From contig NZ_JABEQF010000003.1 of assembly GCF_014174355.1 (NCBI RefSeq), positions 248,001 through 312,000 on the forward strand: a stretch of 64,000 nt of DNA, read 5' to 3'. The notes below the pieces were generated by a model, which worked only from the letters and a program-made list of their open reading frames with translations, ran no database searches and was not told where the DNA came from. This document shows positions 42,643-50,945 of this stretch, one piece after another (within the stretch, counting starts at the first letter, position 1; the number at the start of each line of letters is the position of its first letter). Origin of the DNA: Gluconacetobacter azotocaptans. Its GTDB lineage: Bacteria; Pseudomonadota; Alphaproteobacteria; Acetobacterales; Acetobacteraceae. A program made the translations under genes and the position numbers.

Positions 42643-43137
42643 ATGCTGCACGAACCCCGTTTCTGGTCGGCCGTCGCATTCGTTCTGTTCTTCGTCCTGT
42701 TCGGGAAGAAGGTCTGGACGCCGCTGGTCAATGCGCTGGACGGCCGGGCGGCGCGCATCCGCGCCGATCTGGACGAAGCCGCGCGCCTGCGCCGCGAAGC
42801 CGAGCAGATGCTCGAGGACGCCACGCGCGAGCGCGAACTGGCCCTGGCCGAGGCCCGCGCCCTGGTCGAGCATTCGCTGGCCGAGGCGGCGCGCATCGCC
42901 GAGGAAGCCCGCAAGGAAGCCGAGGCCGTCGCCCGCCGACGCGAACAGATGGCCCGCGACCGGATCACGGCATCCGAACGCAGCGCGGTGCGCGAGGTCC
43001 GGCTGGCGGCGATCGACGTCGCCATGCAGGCGACGCGCGACGCTCTGGCCGCCGCTCTGCCCGCCGAGGCCGGCCAGACGATCATTGACCGGGCCATTGC
43101 CGACCTGCCGTCGGCCCTGACCCGTCACGCCGCCTGA
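42643..43137 (+). CDS. atpF: ATP synthase subunit b
   Basis: A 164-residue stator subunit: a single N-terminal helix (EPRFWSAVAFVLFFVLFGKKVW) followed by an Arg/Glu/Ala-rich coiled coil. It is the last F0 gene; F1 genes are not in the window, in line with separate F0 and F1 operons in alphaproteobacteria. Confidence 0.94.
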   Translation: MLHEPRFWSAVAFVLFFVLFGKKVWTPLVNALDGRAARIRADLDEAARLRREAEQMLEDATRERELALAEARALVEHSLAEAARIAEEARKEAEAVARRREQMARDRITASERSAVREVRLAAIDVAMQATRDALAAALPAEAGQTIIDRAIADLPSALTRHAA

Positions 43138-43198
43138 CGGGCCGCAGTTTCTGACCGCGCCCGCGTCCTCCGCCCGTCCGGACCCTGCTCTCACCATC

Positions 43199-43906
43199 GT
43201 GGTGGCGGTCCTGAACGAGGCGGACAATATCCGTCCCGTCTGCGTCGAAATGGCCGAGGCCTCCAAGGCCCTGCCGGACTGCGAATTCGTCTTCGTCGAC
43301 GACGGCAGCACGGATGGGACCGTGGACGCCCTGCTGGCGGTCCGGCAGCAGGGCATCCTGACCGGCCTGCGGGTGCTGTGCCACGATCGCCGCCTGGGCA
43401 AGTCCGCGGCCCTGCGCACCGGCATCGAGGCTGCGCGCGGCCGCTGGATCGCGACCATCGACGGCGACGGCCAGGACGACCCCACCGAAATCGCCGGCAT
43501 GCTGGCCCTGGCCATGGCCGCGACCGGGCGGCCGCCCCTGGTGGTCGGCGTGCGGCTGCGCCGGCGCGACACGCTGTCGCGCAGGATGGCGACGCGATTT
43601 GCCAACGGCCTGCGCCGGCGCCTGCTGCGCGATGGCTGCCCCGATACCGGCGCGCCGCTGAAGTTGTTCCTGCGCGACGATTTCATGCGGCTGCCGCAGT
43701 TCGAAGGGCTGCACCGCTTCCTGCCCTCGCTGATGGGGCGTTATGGCGTGCCCCTGCTGTGCCTGCCCGTGCGGCATCGCAACCGCCTGCACGGGCATTC
43801 CAAATACACGAACCTGAACCGGGCGCTGGTCGGCATCCGGGACCTTCTGGGCGTGATGTGGCTGAACAACCGCACGAGGCTGCCCCATCGCGTCATCGAA
43901 CGCTGA
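43199..43906 (+). CDS. Family 2 glycosyltransferase (polyprenyl-phosphate sugar transferase-like)
   Basis: A GT-A glycosyltransferase of about 235 residues: VAVLNEADNIRPV, VFVDDGSTDGTVDAL, ATIDGDGQDDPTEI (DxD) and HRNRLHGHSKY. It resembles DPM1/ArnC-type enzymes that load a sugar onto a lipid phosphate. GTG 43199 is the first usual start, but it cuts the first beta strand; the in-frame upstream sequence (FLTAPASSARPDPALTIV) completes it, with a CTG at 43151 the only near-start codon after an in-frame stop at 43118. A GT39-type transferase follows after 13 nt and probably uses its product. Confidence 0.85.
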   Translation: MVAVLNEADNIRPVCVEMAEASKALPDCEFVFVDDGSTDGTVDALLAVRQQGILTGLRVLCHDRRLGKSAALRTGIEAARGRWIATIDGDGQDDPTEIAGMLALAMAATGRPPLVVGVRLRRRDTLSRRMATRFANGLRRRLLRDGCPDTGAPLKLFLRDDFMRLPQFEGLHRFLPSLMGRYGVPLLCLPVRHRNRLHGHSKYTNLNRALVGIRDLLGVMWLNNRTRLPHRVIER

Positions 43907-43919
43907 GGAGGCGTGCCGG

Positions 43920-45578
43920 ATGACGCGGCTGACCTTGCGCCACTATGTGCTGCTCGCGCTGTGCGCGTTCCTGATCTTCCTGCCCGGCCGGGCCACCCTG
44001 CCGCCGCTGGACCGCGACGAACCCCGCTATATGGAAGCCAGCGCGCAGATGCTGCGCAGCGGCAATTTCATCGACGTCCGCTTCCAGGACCAGCCGCGCT
44101 ACCTGCAACCCGCCGGGATCTACTGGCTGGAGGCCGCGTCGGTGGCCGCCACCGGCACGCTGCGGCAGAAGGCGGTATGGGCCTATCGCATTCCCTCGCT
44201 GCTGGCGGTGACGGGCTCGGTCGTGCTGACGGCATGGATCGGGGCCACGCTGTTCGGGCCGGCCAGCGGGCTGCTGGCGGCGGGGCTGCTGGCGGTTTCG
44301 GTGCTGATGACGGCCGAAGGGCGCATGGCCACGATCGACACCACCTTGCTGCTGGTGGTTCTGCTGGCCGAAACCGGGTTGCTGCGCGCCTATCTGGACC
44401 GGGAACGCGACCGGCCGACCCCGCTGTCCGCCGCCCTGCTGTACTGGACGGCGCTGGGGGTGGGGCTGATGCTCAAGGGGCCGGTGGTGCTGATCCCGGG
44501 CTTCGGCACGCCGCTGGCGCTGGCACTGGTGGAACGGCGGGCGGACTGGTGGCGCCGGCTGCGGCCGGCCTGGGGATGGGCGCTGATGCTGGCGATCGTC
44601 CTGCCCTGGTGCATCGCCATCGGCGTCCTCAGCCACGGCGATTTCTTTTCCCGGGCGGTGGGGACCAACTTCCTGGGCAAGGTCGCCAGTGGCCAGCAGG
44701 CGCACGGGCTGCCGCCGGGCTATCACCTGGCGGTGTTCGCCGTCGCGTTCTGGCCGGGTTCGATCTTCGCGGCGATGGCGTTACCGTTCGTCTGGACCCG
44801 CCGGCGTCTGCCGTCGGTGCGGTTCCTGTTGTGCTGGATCGTACCACACTGGCTGGTGTTCGAGGCGATCGCGACCAAGCTGCCGCATTACGTCCTGCCG
44901 ACCTATCCGGCCATCGCCCTGCTGACGGCCGCCGCAATCATGACAATGCCGCATCGCTGGTCCTGGCCGGCCAGCCGGTGGGGGCGGGGCGTGCTTGCGG
45001 CCTATGGGACAATCTGGTTCGTGCTGGGGGTGGCGCTCTGTCTGGCGGGGCCGGTCCTGCTGTGGCGGCTGGAACATGCCACCGAACCGGCGGCGCTGAT
45101 CGTGCCCGCCGGCGCCCTGCCGCTGCTGGGGGTGGCGCTGTGGCTGCTGCTGCGGGGTGACGCACTGCGCGCGACCATGAGCGCGATCGCCGCCGCCGTG
45201 ATCATCCACGTCGGCCTGTTTCTGACCGTCATCCCGAAATTGCAGACGATCTGGCTCAGCCCGCGTCTGGCGGCGCTGGTGGACGATTACCGTCCCTGTC
45301 CGGACACGGTCGTGGCCTCGCCCTCGTTCTCGGAACCCAGCCTGGTGTTCCTGGTTGGCCAGAACACCGCCCTTGTTGGCCCGGTCGGGGCGGCCGACCT
45401 GCTGCGGGACAACCGGGCCTGCGGCCTGGCGCTGGTAGACCGCAGGGACGAACCTGCCTTTCGCGCCCGCCTGCGCCAGAACGGGCTGGACGCCGTCGAA
45501 TTCGGCCGCGTGGCGGGCCTGAACTATTCGACCGGCAAGCGCCTGGATATCGGGCTGTTCGCGCCTTCATCCCCCTGA
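43920..45578 (+). CDS. ArnT/PMT-like (GT39/GT83) lipid-linked sugar transferase
   Basis: A 552-residue integral membrane protein with about eleven or twelve helices. The first periplasmic loop has PLDRDEPRYMEASAQML, with the acidic catalytic pair, then RYLQPAGIYWLEA; VGLMLKGPVVLIPGF and KLPHYVLPTYPAIALL are typical of ArnT and relatives. It should move a sugar from a polyprenyl-phosphate donor to an acceptor on the outer face of the inner membrane, for example lipid A or a hopanoid. The upstream GT2 probably makes the donor. Confidence 0.88.
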   Translation: MTRLTLRHYVLLALCAFLIFLPGRATLPPLDRDEPRYMEASAQMLRSGNFIDVRFQDQPRYLQPAGIYWLEAASVAATGTLRQKAVWAYRIPSLLAVTGSVVLTAWIGATLFGPASGLLAAGLLAVSVLMTAEGRMATIDTTLLLVVLLAETGLLRAYLDRERDRPTPLSAALLYWTALGVGLMLKGPVVLIPGFGTPLALALVERRADWWRRLRPAWGWALMLAIVLPWCIAIGVLSHGDFFSRAVGTNFLGKVASGQQAHGLPPGYHLAVFAVAFWPGSIFAAMALPFVWTRRRLPSVRFLLCWIVPHWLVFEAIATKLPHYVLPTYPAIALLTAAAIMTMPHRWSWPASRWGRGVLAAYGTIWFVLGVALCLAGPVLLWRLEHATEPAALIVPAGALPLLGVALWLLLRGDALRATMSAIAAAVIIHVGLFLTVIPKLQTIWLSPRLAALVDDYRPCPDTVVASPSFSEPSLVFLVGQNTALVGPVGAADLLRDNRACGLALVDRRDEPAFRARLRQNGLDAVEFGRVAGLNYSTGKRLDIGLFAPSSP

Positions 45579-45588
45579 CGTTGCTTCG

Positions 45589-45703
45589 ACAAGGGCTTTG
45601 CCCTTGACCCACCAAAGGGCATGGCCCTTTGGAAACCCGGTCGTTTTATCCCTGATCGGGGTCCAGGGGCCTCAGGCCCTGGTGGGTTCGGGCAAAGCCC
45701 GAC
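45589..45703. repeat. Modular intergenic hairpin repeat, copy 7
   Basis: CAAGGGCTTTGCCCTTG, CAAAGGGCATGGCCCTTTG, the AAACCCGGTCGTTTTATCCCTGATCGGGGTC linker modules, CCAGGGGCCTCAGGCCCTGG and TCGGGCAAAGCCCGA. It separates the convergent ArnT-like gene and the 45-residue membrane protein. Confidence 0.8.
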
Positions 45704-45713
45704 CTACGTACGA

Positions 45714-45851
45714 TCATCCATTGAAGAAAATCAGCGCGGTCGACAACCCGAAGGCGACCGCAAGGGCCAGGACGCCGACAAAATCCCAGATATTGAACGA
45801 CCGGGCGCGATATGTGCTGCCGTGCCCGTAACGGCTCACTCCCCTCAACAT
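45714..45851 (-). CDS. Small single-helix membrane protein (45 aa)
   Basis: A 45-residue protein: a basic N-terminus (MLRGVSRYGHGSTYRAR), then one transmembrane helix (about 22-42) ending in FFNG. GGAGGG lies 5 nt before the ATG, a near-ideal site; the longer open frame to 45977 has none. No family recognised. It may be a small subunit or accessory of a membrane complex. Confidence 0.6.
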   Translation of the reverse strand: MLRGVSRYGHGSTYRARSFNIWDFVGVLALAVAFGLSTALIFFNG

Positions 45852-46015
45852 GGGACCCTCCTGCCGGGAGGAAAGTGCCTCCCGATCGCCAGGATATGGG
45901 GGGCTGCCGGCCTGTTTGAAGACGGCATTCGGGGGCTCACGCAAAAAGAAGGGCCGCCGTCTGTCTGACCGCGGCAACTTGACGCGGCGTACGCCTTTCC
46001 ATCATCTATCGCGAT

Positions 46016-46090
46016 GAACCGGGGTGTCCGCAAACGCGGGCTGAGATCAAACCCGTTGTACCTGACCTGGGTCATGCCAGCGTAGGGAGA
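46016..46090 (+). promoter_or_regulatory. TPP riboswitch (THI element)
   Basis: Conserved elements occur in order: GGGGTG, GCGGGCTGAGA (46036-46046), ACCCGTTGTACCTGA, then CTGGGTCATGCCAGCGTAGGGA (46067-46088). These match the thiamin pyrophosphate aptamer. The terminal GTAGGGAG is itself the ribosome binding site of the TonB receptor, whose ATG follows at 46096, so ligand binding should block translation directly. Confidence 0.95.
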
Positions 46091-46095
46091 AGATC

Positions 46096-48513
46096 ATGAA
46101 ACGCATGCGCAGACATGCGCGCACGCTCTCGGGCGTGTTTGTCCTGTCCCATATTCCCGCCCTGGCCGTTGCCGCGTCCCCCCCGGTCCCTGCTGCCCCG
46201 GCCGCATCGTCCGGGACGGTGCCGGAGGGCACGCCGGTCCGTCGTCCCGCCGGCGAACGGATCGTGGTGACGGGCGACGGCACCTTCGCCACCGCCAACG
46301 GGCGGATCGGCAACCAGCCCGGCGGTGGGCTGATCCGGCCCGAGACCGCCACGCGGTCGGTCAGCACCCTGTCGGCGGACGCCATTGCCCGGCAGGCGCC
46401 GAGCGCCAGCGCGTTCGACATGGTGGCCCTGCTGCCGGGGGCGAACGTCAGTTCCTCCGACCCGCTGGGGTTCGCGGCGCAGACCAACCTCAATGTGCGC
46501 GGCCTGTCCGGCGATTCCATCGGCTATGTGCTGGAAGGGATGCCGCTGAACGACATCGCCTATTATTCCGGCTATCCGGGCCAGTTCGCGGACAACGAGA
46601 ATTATGACGAAATCGCCCTGGCCCAGGGATCGGCCGACCTGGACAGCCCGGTCCTGAATGCCTCCGGCGGGCTGATGTCCCTGCGGTTCCGCGACCCGTC
46701 GCACGACGCCGGCGGGATGGTCGACGCCTCCTACGGATCGTATCACACCGACCGGGCATTCGCCCGGATCGACACCGGCGAGATCGGGCACAGCGGCATC
46801 CGCGCCTTCGTGTCCTATTCCCATGGCGAGACCAGCAACTGGCGCGGCTCGGGACGCGACCGGCGCCAGCATATCGACTTCAAGGCGGTGAAGGAGTGGG
46901 GGGATGGCAACCGCGTGTCGGTGCTGGGCACCTGGAACGACGCAGTGACCAGCAACTACCCCCAGATCGGCATGGCCGACTGGCATGCCTATGGCGTCTC
47001 CGGCCCGAACAATTACGCCAGCACCTACGACCCCGGAAACGCGGCCGCCGGGACGGATTACTGGCGGCTGTATCAGGACCCGTACCGCCTGTTCTATGTC
47101 GCGGCGCCGTCGCGCTTCACGCTGACGCGCGCGCTGCACCTGTCGGTGACGCCCTATGCCCAGTGGGGGTACGGCAACGCCCCCGGCGGCACCGTGCTGT
47201 CCACCACCGGCAACCGGCAGGGAACCGAGGCGCTGCCGTATGCCGTGTCCATTCCCGGCGCGCAGGACGGCATGGCGACGGTGATGGCGGATTATACCCA
47301 ATCCAGCTATCGCACCGGCTTCACCTCGGCGCTGGACTGGCGGCTGGGGCGCCATCGCCTGACGATGGGGTACTGGTACGACTATTCGGACGATACCGAA
47401 ACCCAGCCCTTCTCGCCGCTGCCGAGCAACGGCCATCCGGGGAATATCTGGGCGGATTCGGCCGACGGCACGATCCTGCTGCCCGACGGGCGGCAGCTTC
47501 TGGGCGGCGACAACCACACGATCTCGCAGGTCAGCGCCCTGTTCGTAGGCGACACGATGTCGTTCCTGGACCAGCGACTGACAATCGAGGCCGGGTTCAA
47601 GGAGGTCATGCTGTCGCGCGACGGCACCAACAACCTGCCGGGCCCGCAATACCGGTCGACCATGAACGTGGCCGAACCGCTGCCCAGGCTGGGGGCGCGG
47701 TTCCAGATCAATCCGCAGCATCAGATTTTCGCCAGCGTCAGCACGAATTTTCGTGCCCCGGCGGAATCCTCGCTGTACGACGCGTACGACCCCGCCAGCG
47801 GGGCGCTGGTCAATGCGGCCAACACCAATTTACGCAACGAATATTCGATTTCCGAGGAAATCGGCTACCGCTATGCTGGCCAGCGGGTGATCGGCAGCGT
47901 CACCTTCTTCAATTACAATTTCACCAACCGGCAGATCCAGACGGTGGTGTCGCATAACGGGTCGCTGATCGGATCGACCGTCAACGCCGGCGGCCAGACG
48001 TCGCGTGGCATCGATGTCGAAGCCGGGTTGCGGCCCTGGCATCATTTCAGCCCGTACGTATCCGGCGAGTACCTGCACGCCACCATCGACAACGACATGA
48101 CGATGGACGGCGACGTGCTGCCCACTCAGGGCAAGACGGCCGTGCGCAGCCCGTCGCTGCAGGCCGCGGTCGGCCTGACCTATGACGACGGTACGTTCTT
48201 CGGCATGGCCAGCGTCAAATATGTCGGCCACCAATATGCGACCTTCATGAACGACGAACGCATGCCCGACCATACGACCGGAAACCTGACGCTGGGCTAC
48301 CGGATGTCGTCGATCGGCGTGGCGCGTCATCCGGAATTCCGCCTGAACTTCATCAACATCACCGACAGCCATTATCTGTCCGGCGTCGCCAACCCCACCC
48401 TCAACGCGCGCGACACCACCGGCCGGTACGGCACGACGATCGCGGGCGAGGCCCCGACCTATTACGTCGGCGGCGGCTTTGCGGTGATGCTGACCGGTTC
48501 CAGCGCGTTCTGA
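46096..48513 (+). CDS. TonB-dependent receptor for thiamin or a thiamin precursor
   Basis: An 805-residue outer-membrane receptor with a signal peptide (about residues 1-28), a TonB-box-like RIVVTGDG near residue 55, a plug domain (ASAFDMVALLPGANVSS, LNVRGLSGDSIGYVLEGMPLND) and a beta-barrel ending GGFAVMLTGSSAF. A TPP riboswitch in its leader shows regulation by thiamin pyrophosphate, so uptake of thiamin, its pyrimidine (HMP) or a breakdown product is likely. A ThiY-like binding protein follows after 23 nt. Confidence 0.93.
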   Translation: MKRMRRHARTLSGVFVLSHIPALAVAASPPVPAAPAASSGTVPEGTPVRRPAGERIVVTGDGTFATANGRIGNQPGGGLIRPETATRSVSTLSADAIARQAPSASAFDMVALLPGANVSSSDPLGFAAQTNLNVRGLSGDSIGYVLEGMPLNDIAYYSGYPGQFADNENYDEIALAQGSADLDSPVLNASGGLMSLRFRDPSHDAGGMVDASYGSYHTDRAFARIDTGEIGHSGIRAFVSYSHGETSNWRGSGRDRRQHIDFKAVKEWGDGNRVSVLGTWNDAVTSNYPQIGMADWHAYGVSGPNNYASTYDPGNAAAGTDYWRLYQDPYRLFYVAAPSRFTLTRALHLSVTPYAQWGYGNAPGGTVLSTTGNRQGTEALPYAVSIPGAQDGMATVMADYTQSSYRTGFTSALDWRLGRHRLTMGYWYDYSDDTETQPFSPLPSNGHPGNIWADSADGTILLPDGRQLLGGDNHTISQVSALFVGDTMSFLDQRLTIEAGFKEVMLSRDGTNNLPGPQYRSTMNVAEPLPRLGARFQINPQHQIFASVSTNFRAPAESSLYDAYDPASGALVNAANTNLRNEYSISEEIGYRYAGQRVIGSVTFFNYNFTNRQIQTVVSHNGSLIGSTVNAGGQTSRGIDVEAGLRPWHHFSPYVSGEYLHATIDNDMTMDGDVLPTQGKTAVRSPSLQAAVGLTYDDGTFFGMASVKYVGHQYATFMNDERMPDHTTGNLTLGYRMSSIGVARHPEFRLNFINITDSHYLSGVANPTLNARDTTGRYGTTIAGEAPTYYVGGGFAVMLTGSSAF

Positions 48514-48536
48514 TCCCTCCATCGACCGGAGCCGAC

Positions 48537-49688
48537 ATGATGAAAAAGCTGCTGCGCCTGCTTGGAGCCTGTTTGAAAATGTGGGCTGGGGAGCGAGAGC
48601 GGAACGCAGTGAAGCGCCCGGCGTATGTTTTTGGGCACCGAAGCGGAGCGGCCTTATCGGCCGCCCGCCACGGAGCGCAGAAAACGCGCGTCGGATCACC
48701 GCCGGCGCGCATTTTCAAACAGGCTTTGTCGGGGCTTGCGATCGTGCCAATCCTGGGCACGATCCTGGCCGGGCCGGCGGCACGCGCGGATGCGCCGGAC
48801 AGCGCACCGGAAACCGTGACGGTCATCCTCGACTGGTTTCTCAATGCCGATCACGCGGCCCTGCTGGCGGCGGAGTATGGCGGCGCGTTTCGTCGCCACG
48901 GGCTGCGGGTCAAGCTGATCGCGCCGGCCGACCCCGGATCGCCGGCGCGGCTGGTGGCGGCAGGGCAGGCGGATCTGGCGATTTCCTACCAGACGCAACT
49001 GGGCATGCTGGCGGAGCAGGGCATTCCGTTGCTGCGGGTCGGTACGCTGATCGACACGCCGCTCGATACCCTGATCGCGGCGCCGGGTATCCGTTCGCTG
49101 GCCGACCTGAAGGGGCGGACGATCGGGATCTCGATGGCGGGGGTGGACGACGCCGTGCTGGCGACGATGCTGGGGTCGGTGGGGCTGTCGCTGTCCGACG
49201 TGCGGCAGGTCAACGTGAATTTCCAGCTGGAACAGGCGCTGATGTCGCATTCGGTCGATGCCGTGATCGGCGCGACGCGCACCTACGAGCTGATTGACCT
49301 GCAGCAGAAGGGCGTCTCGCCGGTCGCCTTCTACCCCGAGGAGCACGGGGTGCCCCTGAATGACGAACTGATCTTCGTCGCGGCGCGCGACCATGCGCAC
49401 GATGCGCGGATCGTCCGGTTCATGGCGGCGCTGGAGGAGGGGACGAACACCCTGCTGAACCACCCCGACACAATCCTGGCGCAGGCCATCAAGGAGCATC
49501 CCGAACTGGACACGCCGTTGAATCGCGCGGCCTGGACGGCGATCCTGCCGCGCGTGTGCAAGCAGCCGTCAGTACTGAACGGCCGGCGCTACCGGGCGTT
49601 CATGGCCTTCCTGCGCGAACGGGGTGTGGTGCGACGGGACCTGGCGCTGTCGGCCTACGCCGTCGATCCGGCGGACGGCACGCCGTAG
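48537..49688 (+). CDS. ThiY/NMT1-like periplasmic pyrimidine-precursor binding protein
   Basis: A 383-residue protein. After about residue 90 it matches the THI5/NMT1-SsuA fold: VTVILDWFLNADHAALLAAE, AGQADLAISYQTQLG, LADLKGRTIGIS. ThiY-type proteins bind formylaminopyrimidine or HMP precursors. The N-terminus is odd: MMKKLLRLLGA is separated from ALSGLAIVPILGTILAGPAARA by about 53 residues encoded by a palindromic element; joined together these would be an ordinary signal peptide. No ThiX permease or ThiZ ATPase follows. GGAG lies 6-9 nt before the start. Confidence 0.85.
   Translation: MMKKLLRLLGACLKMWAGERERNAVKRPAYVFGHRSGAALSAARHGAQKTRVGSPPARIFKQALSGLAIVPILGTILAGPAARADAPDSAPETVTVILDWFLNADHAALLAAEYGGAFRRHGLRVKLIAPADPGSPARLVAAGQADLAISYQTQLGMLAEQGIPLLRVGTLIDTPLDTLIAAPGIRSLADLKGRTIGISMAGVDDAVLATMLGSVGLSLSDVRQVNVNFQLEQALMSHSVDAVIGATRTYELIDLQQKGVSPVAFYPEEHGVPLNDELIFVAARDHAHDARIVRFMAALEEGTNTLLNHPDTILAQAIKEHPELDTPLNRAAWTAILPRVCKQPSVLNGRRYRAFMAFLRERGVVRRDLALSAYAVDPADGTP
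48566..48725. mobile_element. MITE-like palindromic element inserted in frame
   Basis: Perfect 16-bp terminal inverted repeats: AGCCTGTTTGAAAATG (48566-48581) and CATTTTCAAACAGGCT (48710-48725). The element is 160 bp with a smaller CGGCC...GGCCG palindrome in the middle. It is open in the frame of the host gene and adds Arg/Ala/Gly-rich residues. TTG flanks both ends (48562-48564 and 48726-48728), a possible but weak target duplication. It has no transposase and no second copy in this window. Confidence 0.75.
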
Positions 49689-49720
49689 GGCGTGGTGTCA
49701 TGGCACGTCGCGTCATGAAT

Positions 49721-49790
49721 GGTTTTCTCGGGGCATTGCCCTCGGGGGTCCGGGGCCTCAGGCCCTGGTAGGGTTCGGTCAACGCCCGAC
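49721..49790. repeat. Modular intergenic hairpin repeat, copy 8 (degraded)
   Basis: TCGGGGCATTGCCCTCGGGGGTC, then GGGGCCTCAGGCCCTGG and a decayed TCGGTCAACGCCCGA. It separates the convergent ThiY-like gene and the 43-residue protein. Confidence 0.7.
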
Positions 49791-49842
49791 CCGTCCTGCC
49801 AGTGTAGGGCAGGGCGCCGGGCCCTGCCGGACGGCGTGGGAG

Positions 49843-49974
49843 TCAGGCGATGCGGTCGGACACGGCGGTGGCGACCACCAGGGCGGCGACGATCGGCAGA
49901 AAGGCAACCAGCGGCAGGAACGACGCGACGCCCATCGAGTTGGCGACAAGGTTACCGATTTCCTGAATAAGCAT
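49843..49974 (-). CDS. Small hydrophobic membrane protein (43 aa)
   Basis: A 43-residue protein on the minus strand: MLIQEIGNLVANSMGVASF, then a hydrophobic helix LPLVAFLPIVAALVVATAV ending SDRIA. TAGGAT sits about 8 nt before the ATG. Codon use is ordinary for the genome. No family is recognised. Its leader contains a long stem-loop at 50076-50128. Small size, one helix and a structured leader resemble type I toxins, but this is a guess. Confidence 0.5.
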   Translation of the reverse strand: MLIQEIGNLVANSMGVASFLPLVAFLPIVAALVVATAVSDRIA

Positions 49975-50322
49975 TATCTAAAATCCTATGGATTGGTGTT
50001 GGGGCGGGAACCAACACCGAATCCCGGGCCTGCGCAACAGGAAAGAATATGGGGTCTGATAGCTGAAAAATGCATAGTAAACGACACATGAATATTCTGT
50101 TCATTCTGTGAACATGTGGTCGTTTACTTGGGTTCGTCGACGGAATAGATCGCAGGGAATCCTGACGCGATTCTAGGCGATAACCGGTGCAGGACCAAAT
50201 GAGGCCCCGGAAAGTGACTTAATTTTAAGCAGAATGATTTATTTTTCACCACACGCCGATGTGATCGAAAAAAGTTCGCTGGTATCGGCGGGCCGGGGAA
50301 TATCCCCTGCCCGTGATGCCGG
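49975..50322. other. AT-rich spacer with a long stem-loop
   Basis: No gene seen between the 43-residue protein and the DUF2721 gene, both on the minus strand. AT content is clearly higher than in the flanks. The 53-nt hairpin described separately is its main structure. It probably includes the promoter and leader of the small protein. Confidence 0.55.
50076..50128. ncRNA. Long stem-loop, possible structured leader or small RNA
   Basis: AGTAAACGACACATG (50076-50090) pairs with CATGTGGTCGTTTACT (50113-50128), fifteen pairs with a single bulged base. The 22-nt loop contains a further TTCA/TGAA pairing. No T run flanks it. In RNA from the minus strand it would sit about 100 nt upstream of the 43-residue ORF. 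Confidence 0.45.
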
Positions 50323-50811
50323 TCAGTTTTTCGGCTTGGGCAGCCGCATCCAGGATGTCGTCATGCGCAGCCCATGCCACGCCACCAGGCTGTCGCACAG
50401 GAACATGCCCAGCGCGCCCACCGTGCACGTCAGCGCGACACCGAACATCAGGACCAGCCACCAGGCGACGGCGGAATCCCGCAGGCTGCCCAGGAACAGG
50501 ACGAAGGCGGCGCCGCAGGCCGATGCCCCGCCGATGGCGCCCAGCAGGATGGCGGCGTCCAGCAGCAGGGTGCGGCGGTGCAAGTGCTTCAGGTGCTGGC
50601 GCAGGCGGCGGCGCTGCGTGGCGCTGTTGGCCTGGTCCAGGGTTTCGGTCGCTTTCTCGATATGGTCGGACACGCGGGCCAGGCGCGTGTTGAACAGGTT
50701 CAGCAGCGTGCCGATGCCCGACAGCATGAAGACTGGCGTCAGCGCGGTCTGGATCAGATGGGCGACGCTGTCGACGGGTTCGTCGGGGAGCAGGGCGGGA
50801 AAGGGGGACAA
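50323..50811 (-). CDS. DUF2721 membrane protein
   Basis: A 162-residue protein with three predicted helices: LIQTALTPVFMLSGIGTLLNLFNTRLARVSDHIE at the N-terminus is diagnostic for DUF2721, followed by a basic coiled region and two more helices. The start is TTG 50811, with GGAAGG 9 nt upstream, reached by reading back from the conserved region. Function is unknown. Confidence 0.82.
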   Translation of the reverse strand: MSPFPALLPDEPVDSVAHLIQTALTPVFMLSGIGTLLNLFNTRLARVSDHIEKATETLDQANSATQRRRLRQHLKHLHRRTLLLDAAILLGAIGGASACGAAFVLFLGSLRDSAVAWWLVLMFGVALTCTVGALGMFLCDSLVAWHGLRMTTSWMRLPKPKN

Positions 50812-50945
50812 GATGGGGCGCCTTCCGGTTGGTCGTCGGTTACAGGGTTGAAGCCAATCGGGACGCGCGGCGCAACAGGGCATACCGAGTTGTCTTGTTC
50901 CGCTTTCCTGAATCGGCCAGTCTGCGGGTGCAGGAGGGCCGTGCT

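Noticed and set aside
41677-43686. A 669-codon minus-strand frame over the F0 genes
   Set aside because: Antisense to atpE, atpF', atpF and the glycosyltransferase, all with clear signatures.
48537-49688. The ThiY-like gene as a pseudogene
   Set aside because: The inserted element keeps the frame open and the mature part is intact, so loss of function cannot be concluded.
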